Assembly: GCF_900660715.1 (NCBI RefSeq)
Contig: NZ_LR215047.1
Span: 310,001-374,000, forward strand
Direction of reading: 5' to 3'
DNA from: Metamycoplasma arthritidis
GTDB taxonomy: Bacteria > Bacillota_I > Bacilli_A > Mycoplasmatales > Metamycoplasmataceae
Length of the DNA stretch: 64,000 nt
In this document: in pieces, positions 56,739 to 64,000 of the stretch
Layout: each line of letters begins with the position of its first letter
Position numbering within the stretch: the stretch's first letter is position 1
The notes under the pieces: model-generated
Databases searched by the model: none
The model's input: only the letters and a program-made list of their open reading frames with translations
Told to the model about the DNA's origin: nothing
Translations under genes and position numbers: made by a program

Positions 56739-56785
56739 ATTATAGTTTATTTTATAAGTCTTGGGTTTCATTATTCCATAATGAA
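56739..56785 (-). promoter_or_regulatory. Possible opp promoter with an operator-like dyad
   Basis: On the - strand a TATAAT (56739-56744) lies about 125 nt before oppA, without a recognisable -35. Just upstream is a perfect dyad TTCATTA-N5-TAATGAA (56767-56785), placed where an activator or repressor would touch the -35 region. The rest of 56615-56934 holds no gene that I can support. Confidence 0.35.
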
Positions 56786-56934
56786 CCATTAAAATAAGAG
56801 TTTATGTGGCTTTTGGGAGTAAAAATGAGTAAGTTTGGTTAAATTTAGTTAATAAGAATAAGTAAAATCTTGTTAACTAAGATCCTCTAAAAGCCATATA
56901 AATCTTTTTATAGTTTTTGATTAAAATATTATTT

Positions 56935-57141
56935 TTAAAGTGAAATAAGAGTTTCATTATTAACTTCTCCTTGATAGTATGGGTGTAGATAATTATTAGA
57001 CATTTCGCAATTGTCAATAAACATCTTATCCATATCTTCCTTATCATTGATGTTAATAATGGTTCATGTTGAAAAAATCGCATCAGCTGCGATAATGAAG
57101 TTATTAAATGACGCTTGGTTTAGTCTTTTAAATTCGTTCAT
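56935..57141 (-). CDS. Short hypothetical protein upstream of opp
   Basis: A 68-residue ORF starting MNEFKRLNQASFNNFIIAAD, with one UGA Trp (IFSTWTIININD), and ending GEVNNETLISL. GGAG lies 9 nt before ATG 57141; ATG 57156 is an in-frame alternative. The composition looks protein-like (mixed, acidic, one Cys) and there is no membrane segment. I do not recognise it. It points toward oppA, about 320 nt away. Confidence 0.55.
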
Positions 57142-57327
57142 TAGGTTTTTCTCCATGTTTATAGGTATCATTTTACTTGAAAAGTATATTTTTATATGAA
57201 AAAACTGCACTTTTTTATGTCAAAACAATTTTTATTGAACTAAAAATAGAAATTTTGCGTAATAAACGCATCACTATAATAGGTATTTACTAGCAAGCTA
57301 TGGTTGAGTGAAAATTTTTAATCTTTT

Positions 57328-57357
57328 TTGTATTAATTGAGTTTTTTTATATATAAT
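57328..57357 (+). promoter_or_regulatory. Promoter of the putative small RNA
   Basis: TTGTAT (57328-57333) and TATAAT (57352-57357) with an 18-bp spacer. The predicted start is near 57364. Confidence 0.5.
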
Positions 57358-57363
57358 GATTTT

Positions 57364-57470
57364 GATTCACTTACATGTTAAGTGGATTAACATAGTTAAT
57401 GTCTTATCCGAACACATTTGTGTTTATTTCCCTGAATAATAGAAAACAGGATCTGCGGAGCCTGTTTTTG
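57364..57470 (+). ncRNA. Putative small RNA or attenuator leader
   Basis: A short non-coding unit with a promoter upstream and an intrinsic terminator at its end (AAAACAGG / CCTGTTTT, 57443-57450 with 57461-57468, then T). Between them are three small hairpins: CACTT/AAGTG, ATTAAC/GTTAAT and AACAC/GTGTT. CCTG at 57431-57434 can pair with CAGG at 57447-57450, which would break the terminator. The downstream gene has its own extended -10 (TGGTAGAAT, 57492-57500). I could not match it to 4.5S, 6S, tmRNA or a known riboswitch. Confidence 0.5.
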
Positions 57471-57539
57471 TCTTTATCTAAGCAACAAAAAATGGTAGAA
57501 TTTAATGAGTAAATTCATTTCATTAATAAGGAAAGTCCA

Positions 57540-58061
57540 ATGAACAATAATGATAATTATGTAATTGACTGAGATAAATATTTCATGTCACTAGCCAAAC
57601 TAAGTGCGATGCGATCAAAAGATCCCTCAACTAAAGTTGGCGCTTGCATTGTTAATACCAAAAATTACATTGTATCTTTAGGATATAACGGAATGCCAAC
57701 TAGCTTTAACAATACCAAAATTAATAATGACACGCAATTTCCCTGAGATCGTCCTAGCAACAAAGATGATATTATTAACTCAAAATATACTTATGTCGTT
57801 CATGCTGAGCAGAATGCGATTATTAACGCTAATATCACAAGCAGTCACATTGAGCCAGGATCGACTTTGTATGTAACGCATTCACCATGTGCGATGTGTG
57901 CTAAATTAGTAGTACAATCTAAAATTAAAAAAGTAGTCTATGCCGAAGCTTATCGCTCAGAAGCTGATGAATTTAAAGCGTCGCAGTTGATTTTGACAAC
58001 TTTTGGGGTTGAGATTGTCAAAATGCCTAACTTTGAAATTAATTTTAAAGAGCTGGAATAA
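57540..58061 (+). CDS. dCMP deaminase (ComEB family)
   Basis: A 173-residue zinc deaminase converting dCMP to dUMP for thymidylate synthesis. Zinc and catalytic motifs are HAEQNAI (about 87) and [10 protein letters not shown] (about 115). [13 protein letters not shown] and GYNGMPTSF are typical of the family. The start follows AAGGAAAG. It fits with the kinase at 30425 in pyrimidine deoxynucleotide salvage. Confidence 0.93.
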
Positions 58062-58098
58062 AAAGCAATAAATGGCAAAATAAGTGTTTATAAACTAA

Positions 58099-58137
58099 AA
58101 ATAAAGGCCTAGATAATTCAAGGCCTTTATTTTTTTT
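58099..58137. terminator. Bidirectional terminator between dCMP deaminase and rpmF
   Basis: A perfect 12-bp stem (58099-58110 with 58121-58132, AAATAAAGGCCT-type arms), followed by T on the + strand and A/T on the other. It serves both convergent units. Confidence 0.85.
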
Positions 58138-58153
58138 GCTAACAGTTTAAAAA

Positions 58154-58351
58154 TTATTTAACTTGGTCGTTTAGTGCAACTTTAATAACTTTTTTATCTT
58201 TATAAAAGCCGCAGTATTTACATGCTTGGTGTGGAACGATTGATTGTTTACAGTTTTTACATTCAACTAAAGTTAATGCTTCAAGAGCGTGATGGCTTCT
58301 ACGAAGAGCTTTTCTTTGTTTACTAGTTTTTCGCTTTGGTACAACTGCCAT
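58154..58351 (-). CDS. rpmF: 50S ribosomal protein L32
   Basis: A 65-residue L32 with the N-terminal AVVPKRKTSKQRKALRRSHH and an intact Cys4 zinc ribbon (CKNC and CKYC). It follows rplQ by 28 nt and has AAAGGAG upstream. Its placement at the end of the ribosomal cluster is common in mycoplasmas of this branch. Confidence 0.97.
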   Translation of the reverse strand: MAVVPKRKTSKQRKALRRSHHALEALTLVECKNCKQSIVPHQACKYCGFYKDKKVIKVALNDQVK

Positions 58352-58379
58352 TTTTTATTTCTCCTTTTTTTTAAAGTTA

Positions 58380-58745
58380 TTATACTAGTTGAATAAGTGC
58401 CATTTTGGCATTGTCACCAGCACGATTTTGAATTTTAATAATTCTAGTATATCCACCAGCGCGGTTTTTGTATTTTGGCGCAATAGTGTCAAATAAGTAT
58501 TGAACTGAGTCTTTGTTGGCCACTTTTGAAGGGATTAGCCGTAGGTATTTAAGAGCTTGACGACGTGATGCTAAAGTGTTAAGTTTACCTAAAGTAATCA
58601 TTTTTTCTGCTTTAGATTTAATTCGTTTAGCTCTTTCTAAGGTAGTTTTGATTTCGCCATGAATTAATAAATCAGTTACTAATGAACGTTCAACGTGATT
58701 TCATCATTCAGTGTTTCTACGAAATACTTGTTTAGGATTTGCCAT
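58380..58745 (-). CDS. rplQ: 50S ribosomal protein L17
   Basis: A 121-residue L17, beginning [20 protein letters not shown] with UGA among the Trp codons, then [20 protein letters not shown] and the C-terminal [20 protein letters not shown]. It overlaps the rpoA stop by 1 nt (TAATG). Confidence 0.97.
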
Positions 58746-59797
58746 TATTTATCTCCTTTATCAATAGATTGTTCATCAACTTCTTCAACCATATCATCAG
58801 AGAAATCGCCATCTTGATGCTTGGTTTTTCATTCTACTAATTTATCAATAATGTCTTGAACTGATTTTTTTCCTAAGTTTTTAATATTTGATAGTTCATC
58901 TTCACTTAGTTTTAGTAGTTCATCAATGGTATTGTAATTTGCTCTTCGAAGGGCATTTAGACTACGAATTGTCAGGTTAAGTTTTTCAATTGGCAAGTTA
59001 AGTTTCGTAGTTTTTTCTTTTTTGTCCCTTGCTTCTTCAAATAAATTAATTGTGCCAAGAGCATCAATATTACCAATGATTTGGAAGTGAGCAACAATAA
59101 TAGTTGCCGCTTGTTGCATAGCACTTTTGGCGTCAAGTGTGCCATCAGTTTGCACTGAGATTTTTAGTCTTTCTTCAACATTTTTAGCTGAAGTATTTAG
59201 TTCTTCAAAGTGAATTGCACAATTTTTAACTGGGCTAAAGTCACTGTCAATTGCTAAGAATTGTCCTTTTTTAATTTTGCTTTCTAGTTTTGGACCATAT
59301 TCTTGAATAATGGTTTTGTTTTCTTCAAAGTCAATGTATCCACGACCAACTCTTAGAAAAAGATCAAATTCTAGAGTAGTTCCTTTTTGTAGTGAACAGA
59401 TGTGTTGGTCTTTATTAACAATTTCAAGTCCTGAAGGTTCGTTAATGTCTGAAGCGGTAATATCGCCATCGTGGGTTGCTTTAAAAGAAATTCTTGCAAG
59501 GTTTTCTTTTTCAAAAAGTTCTGGTTTATAAGTGAAACGAATTTTACGAATATTAGCAATCAAAGTAACAACATCTTCTTTTACACCTGGTAAGGTTTCA
59601 AATTCGTGTTGTACATTATTGATTTTAATTGCAAATGGGGCTACTGAAGTAATTGAAGAAAGCAAAGTTCTTCTTAGTACAGTACCTAATGTATTAGCAT
59701 AACCACGCATTAAAGGTTCGATTACAAAAGTGGTATCGAAGTCGGTCTTACGTTCTGCTAATGATTCTTTATAAGTAATTTTTTGAATTTTTTCCAT
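58745..59797 (-). CDS. rpoA: RNA polymerase alpha subunit
   Basis: A 350-residue alpha subunit that nucleates RNA polymerase assembly. The N-terminal dimerisation domain includes VIEPLMRGYANTLGTVLRRTLLSS. The C-terminal domain (about 255-320) has LNLTIRSLNALRRANYNTID and the helix-hairpin-helix LSNIKNLGKKSVQDII. A UGA Trp precedes an acidic tail of about 27 residues. Confidence 0.98.
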
Positions 59798-59822
59798 TTT
59801 GTTTAACTAACTTCCTCACTTA

Positions 59823-60197
59823 CTACATTCTCTTTAAGATTTTCTTTGGTGGTCTTGTACCGTTGTGAGGAGTAGGGGTCACGTCTTTAACTTCTTTAAT
59901 TGTTAAGCCGCTTGCTTCGATTTGTTTACGAGCGGTTGCCTTACCTGGACCAACTCCTTTGACTAAAATAGAAACTTCTTTTAAGCCAAATTCTTTAGCT
60001 TTTTCAAGTGCGGCAGCAGCGGCCAAACCAGCTGCGTATGGAGTTTTTTTCTTGGTGCCTTTATAGCCAATTGCGCCTGATGATGATCAAGCAAAAACAT
60101 TACCTTTTAAATCAGAAAAAGAAACAATAGTGTTTTGGTAAGTTGAGTGAATGTGAGCAATACCTTGAGGAACTACTTTTTTAACTTTTTTAGCCAT
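59823..60197 (-). CDS. rpsK: 30S ribosomal protein S11
   Basis: A 124-residue S11. It has [20 protein letters not shown], the [20 protein letters not shown] segment (Trp is UGA), [15 protein letters not shown] and the C-terminal [16 protein letters not shown]. It lies 2 nt after rpsM. Confidence 0.98.
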
Positions 60198-60199
60198 TA

Positions 60200-60568
60200 T
60201 TATTTACCTTTCTTTCCAGCAATTGTTTTTCTTGGCCCTTTTCTAGTACGAGCGTTTTTTTGCGTACATTGACCACGTACAGGTAGTCCTTTACGGTGTC
60301 TAATGCCACGATATGATTTAATTTCCATTAATCTTTTAATGTTAAGGTTGATTTCACGACGAAGATCACCTTCAGTAACATATTTTTTAGCTTCTTCACG
60401 AATACGAGTTAGTTCTTCTTCGCTTAGGCTTTCAACTTTTTTGTTTTCATCAACATTAGCATCTTTTAGAATTTGTGATGCTAAAGTTTTTCCAATTCCA
60501 AAGATATAAGTTAGAGAAATAACTGCTCTTTTTTTATTGGGAATTTCAACGTTTAAAACTCTTGCCAT
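60200..60568 (-). CDS. rpsM: 30S ribosomal protein S13
   Basis: A 122-residue S13 of the small-subunit head. Typical are [47 protein letters not shown] and the basic tail [17 protein letters not shown]. It lies 3 nt after rpmJ. Confidence 0.98.
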
Positions 60569-60571
60569 TTT

Positions 60572-60685
60572 CTATCCTTGTCTTTGTTTGTGTTTTGGGT
60601 TTACACAAATAATACGATTTACACCGTGTCTTTTAATTAGCTTGCATTCACGGCAAATGCGTTTGATTGAAGCTCTTACTTTCAT
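60572..60685 (-). CDS. rpmJ: 50S ribosomal protein L36
   Basis: A 37-residue L36 beginning [20 protein letters not shown] and ending KHKQRQG. The zinc ligands Cys, Cys, Cys and His are intact. It follows infA by 12 nt, with AAGGAG upstream of the ATG. Confidence 0.97.
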   Translation of the reverse strand: MKVRASIKRICRECKLIKRHGVNRIICVNPKHKQRQG

Positions 60686-60697
60686 AGTTTTCTCCTT

Positions 60698-60913
60698 TTA
60701 CTTACGTCTAAAAACAATACGACCTTTGGTCATGTCATATGGACTAAGTTCGACATCAACTTCATCGCCGGGAATCATTTTAATATTATGAAATGCCATT
60801 TTCCTAGAAATAAATGCTTTTATAGTGATGCCATTTTCTAAGGTGACATCGTAGTCTTTAGTGTTATATACTTTGACTACTTTTCCTGACATTTTTATAG
60901 CATCTTTTGCCAT
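60698..60913 (-). CDS. infA: Translation initiation factor IF-1
   Basis: A 71-residue OB-fold factor that occupies the ribosomal A site during initiation. Typical are [39 protein letters not shown] and the C-terminal [15 protein letters not shown]. Its ATG directly follows the map stop (TAGATG). Confidence 0.98.
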   Translation of the reverse strand: MAKDAIKMSGKVVKVYNTKDYDVTLENGITIKAFISRKMAFHNIKMIPGDEVDVELSPYDMTKGRIVFRRK

Positions 60914-61666
60914 CTATATGCTGTCTCCTGTCAAAATGTAAGCTTGATCATTATCAATTAGGATGGTTTGTTCATAATGAGCAGTGTCATATCCAAGCGG
61001 ATCATAAACTGTTCAACCATCTTCCTTGACTGCTACATTTTTTGATTTTTTTAGAATCATTGGTTCAATGCAAATTACCATTTTGTTACGAATTAGTGGG
61101 CCTGTACCAGCAACGCCGTCGTTAAAGACCATTGGATCTTCGTGCAATTCTTTGCCAATCCCATGACCAGTGTACTCATCAGGAGTGAAATAGCCGGCTT
61201 TGCGAATAAAATCACCAATAGCAGCGGAAATATCACCAATTCTTTTGCCAACTTTAATGGCATTGAAACCAACATAGAATGCGTCTTTTGCTACTTGGAT
61301 TAACTTTTTATTTTCATCTGAGATTTTGCCCACACCTTTAGTGAAAGCTGAATCTGAGTAATATCCATCGTAGATAACGCCAAGGTCAACTTTAACAATA
61401 TCACCTTCTTTTAAGATGTAATTAGAAGGAATACCGTGAATTAACTCTTCATTTACGGAAATGCAGCATGTATTAGGAAAACTATATTGTCCTAAAAAAG
61501 CTGGTTTACCGTGGCGTTTTTTGATTTCATTAAAAGCGACGTCATCAATTTCTTTTAAAGAAACACCTGGTCTTATAAAGTCATATACCACAACTTTGAC
61601 TTCTGCCAAGATTTTGCATGCTTGTTTGATGCGTTCAATTTCATAAGAAGTTTTTAGTTTTATCAT
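60914..61666 (-). CDS. map: Methionine aminopeptidase, type I
   Basis: A 250-residue metalloprotease that removes the initiator Met. Metal ligands sit in VDLGVIYDGYYSDSAFT (two Asp), EYTGHGIGKELHEDP (His), CIEPM (Glu) and HYEQTILI (Glu). One Trp (EDGWTVYDP) is UGA. The start overlaps the adk end by 7 nt. Confidence 0.97.
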
Positions 61667-62358
61667 TCTAAGGCCTTCTTGGTATCGTTATAAACACGAT
61701 CGGTGCTTTGATATGCGTTTACTTCTTTTAAGATTCCTAAATTTTTATAATAATCAATTAGGATTTTTGTTTGTGATGCATAAACAGCAAGACGTTGTTT
61801 GATTACTTCTGGAGCGTCATCAGGGCGTTTGATTAGGGCTGTTTGACATTTATCGCAAACGCCGGCTTTTTTAGGAGGATTAAATTCCAAATGATAAATA
61901 GTTTTATCAGCTGGACAAATTCTTCTTTTAGAAAGCCTTTTGATAACTTGTTGTTCAGTAATGTTTAAGAGAACCACTTTATCGATTGTGATTCCTTGGT
62001 CTTTTAGATTAGCTAAGAAATTAGCTTGATCTAAGGTGCGAGGATAACCATCTAAAATAAAAGCAATATGTTTTTTAGAAAGATCACTTAGACGTTCTTG
62101 CACAAGACGATTAGTTAAAGAATCATCAACATATGCCCCTGAGTCTAAAATTGATTTAACCTCTTTGCCAAGCTGAGTTTGATTTTGAATCTCTTGGCGA
62201 AACATTTCGCCTGTCGAAAGATGCGAGTAGCCTTCTTCTTTAGCTAGGCGCGATGCTACTGAGCCTTTACCAGCTCCCGGCGCGCCTAGAAAAATAACGT
62301 TAGGCAAGCTTTTCTTTTCGCTTTTTAAAGATGGGTTACCATCAGTATTGGCTATCAT
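61660..62358 (-). CDS. adk: Adenylate kinase
   Basis: A 232-residue kinase interconverting ATP, ADP and AMP. The P-loop is FLGAPGAGKGSVA (about 23), followed by STGEMFR, LDGYPRTLDQ and a zinc-type LID with CPADKTIYH and CDKC. An 18-residue N-terminal extension (IANTDGNPSLKSEKK) precedes the usual start. The 3' end reads TGA-TAA, where UGA is a C-terminal Trp and TAA the true stop. It overlaps both map and secY by 7 nt. Confidence 0.96.
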
Positions 62359-63824
62359 ATTAAATCCTCTTCCTCTTCACCATAAATTTCTTTTAGATCA
62401 CGAATTTGCCGACGTTTACGAGCTAGTTCTTGTGATTTGTACCGTGCTTTTACTTGTTGCACAGTTTCATATGCGGTTGATACTAAAATCATAATGCTCG
62501 TGCCACCGAATGCAATTGAAGCGGGCATGCCAAACATTTGTTGAATGTATTGCAAGGCTCCTAAAACAATTAAATAAAATGAGGCAAAAAACGATAATCT
62601 AATTACTGAGTCCAGTAAATAACTTTCGGTTTGTTCGCCTGGTCTAATGCCAGGAATAAAAGTACTACTCTTAGCAAAATCTTCACTAATCTTATCAACT
62701 TTTGATTGTTGGATTCCCATTAGAATCGAAAGACCAAAAGTGATAATTATGAATAAGAAAAATCCAAGTGGTTGTGTTAGTTGCAAATTATTATTAACTC
62801 AATAGTAATAGTAACTAGTGTTTGGATTAGTTAGATTACCAATCATCATGGGCAAACTAAGAATCATTAGTGAAAAAATTACACTCATAATTCCCGCTGG
62901 GTTTGCTTTAATTGGTAAATAACTTAGTTCTTTTTCATTTCGTGAAAGACCAGCTCCAACTTGTTGAATTGGAATTCTTCGTTCGGCAATTGTAAAGATT
63001 ACAACAACCATAATTACTAGCATGTATCCTAGTAAATAGACAAAGAAATTAATTAACTCTCTTAGTACTAATGAAGTTTTGTTAACCGAAGGAACATAGT
63101 ATTCAAAAGCACTACGGAAAGTAGGAATTAGGTTAGTGGCAATACCAACAAAAATTAATAAGCTAGTACCATTTCCCACACCTTTATTAGTGATTTGTTC
63201 ACTTAGAAATAGTGAGAAAAATGATCCGGAAATTAAGATTATTGGTAAGACAAAATATCCATAAATTGCATTGCCATTTGGACCAAAAACCGTTGTTACT
63301 TGTTTAGCAAAAGTAATACCGAAGCCTGAACGAGGATTGATCAATGCTCTTGTGATTAAAAATGCTTGGACAACGGCAAAGAAAACCGTAATAAATCAAG
63401 TAATAAAATTGATTTTAATTCTTCCTTGTGGCCCTGATTGACTTAGTCGATGAATGGCTGGAAAAGCCTTAGTTTGTAAAATCATCATTACTAGGCTAGC
63501 GGAAATAAATGGCCCAATTCCTAAGGCGACGATTGAGAAGTTTCTTAGTCCGCCACCCCCAACCAAGTTAAGAATGCCGACAAAATCGCCTTGAGTAATA
63601 CTATTTTGGTTGACAAGATTAACGCCGGGAATAGTAATTGTCCCGGCTGCTATAAAAATGGTCAAAATGAAAAGGGTAAAGAGGATTTTTTTAAAAAGAT
63701 CATGATTACGTCATCAATCTTGTCAAGAATTTCTTCTTTCGTTAAGAAACTGATCAATTGCAAGCTTACGCTCTAATTTTTCAGTGTTTTTTTCTCTTTC
63801 CAATTGCGCATTTTTTTTAGCCAT
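62352..63824 (-). CDS. secY: Protein translocase channel subunit SecY
   Basis: A 490-residue, ten-span channel protein. Recognisable parts are GTITIPGVNLVN (helix 1 and plug), IVALGIGPFISASLVMMI, LSQSGPQGR, GVGNGTSLLIF and the cytoplasmic loop TIAERRIPIQQVGAG. UGA Trp codons are frequent, including a tandem pair near the N-terminus (QDWWRNHD). The end reads TGA-TAG: a terminal Trp, then the stop. The ATG 63824 overlaps the rplO stop by 1 nt. Confidence 0.97.
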
Positions 63825-64000
63825 TATTTAACCTCGATAATTGTTCCTCCAACTTTTTCAATCGCAGTTTTTGCTGATTGCGAAAGTGTAGGGATTTCAA
63901 TAGTTAGTTTTTTAGTTAATGTACCTTTGCTAGTATTTTAACAGGTAAATTTCTTTTTATTAAACCTTTAGCTAGAAGAGTTTCGTAAGATACTACTTCT
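63824..64000 (-). CDS. rplO: 50S ribosomal protein L15, C-terminal part, apparent frameshift
   Basis: The left end of rplO; the start lies beyond the window. Reading from the edge gives VVSYETLLAKGLIKRNLPVK and ILAK, typical of L15, but the frame then meets TAA at 63916-63918. One extra base near 63922-63927 (in the A run of GCAAAGG on the - strand) restores GTLTKKLTIEIPTLSQSAKT and the expected C-terminus ending GGTIIEVK at 63824-63826. Either the gene has lost one A and L15 is shortened by about 35 residues, or the base call is wrong. Confidence 0.8.

Noticed and set aside
57364..57470. Identification of the small RNA as 4.5S SRP RNA or a purine riboswitch
   Set aside because: The conserved GGAA-tetraloop helix of SRP RNA and the purine riboswitch core motifs are absent.
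1..64000. CRISPR array, insertion sequence, transposase, integrase or restriction-modification genes
   Set aside because: No repeat-spacer pattern and no recognisable proteins of these kinds in any frame.

Overview
The window is a mollicute (mycoplasma) chromosome segment, most like the hominis/synoviae branch. The base composition is strongly AT-rich. UGA is read as tryptophan throughout: RpoD, DnaG, LigA, SecY, the Opp proteins and most others stay full length only if UGA is Trp. There is no cell-wall gene. Nutrient uptake is by ECF and Opp transporters, and lipoproteins and membrane-anchored coiled-coil surface proteins are present. I cannot name the species from sequence alone.

Layout. 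1-5200: the end of an unknown + strand gene, then rpoD, dnaG and glyS on the - strand. 5471-7567: ffh and an unknown membrane protein. 7741-18032: an accessory surface island with a papain-like lipoprotein protease (CysP-like), the remnant of a second copy of that unit, a 1934-residue membrane-anchored coiled-coil protein behind a promoter whose spacer is a T15 tract, and a frameshifted lipoprotein paralogue. 18214-25040 (+): trmL, rbgA, a degenerate SGNH-hydrolase-like protein, ribF, rpsO, comEA-like, comEC. 25018-32650 (-): ligA, ecfT-ecfA2-ecfA1, hpt, a deoxynucleoside kinase, and another anchored coiled-coil protein. 32651-33634: about 1 kb without a credible gene. 33701-36648 (-): folD, a DUF2188-type small protein, tRNA-Ile, rpsI, rplM, rsmE. 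36784-46405 (+): ruvA, ruvB, secDF, hisS, aspS, secG, rnr. 46475-56614 (-): tpiA, a small DUF3899-like membrane protein, and the oppA-B-C-D-F operon. 56935-57539: a 68-residue unknown ORF and a putative small RNA or attenuator. 57540-58061 (+): dCMP deaminase. 58154-64000 (-): rpmF and the end of the ribosomal operon in the order rplO-secY-adk-map-infA-rpmJ-rpsM-rpsK-rpoA-rplQ.

How the genes work together. Core information processing is interleaved with secretion (ffh, secDF, secG, secY), peptide and vitamin import (Opp, ECF), nucleotide salvage (hpt, deoxynucleoside kinase, dCMP deaminase) and DNA uptake and recombination (comEA, comEC, ligA, ruvAB). The observation I rate highest is a tandem 11-bp repeat (TTTTCCTATCT twice). 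It lies exactly 28 nt upstream of a TATAYT -10 box in front of both comEA-comEC and ruvAB, and suggests a shared competence/recombination control element. Next is the T15 tract that forms an exact 17-bp promoter spacer in front of the giant surface protein, a likely phase-variation switch.
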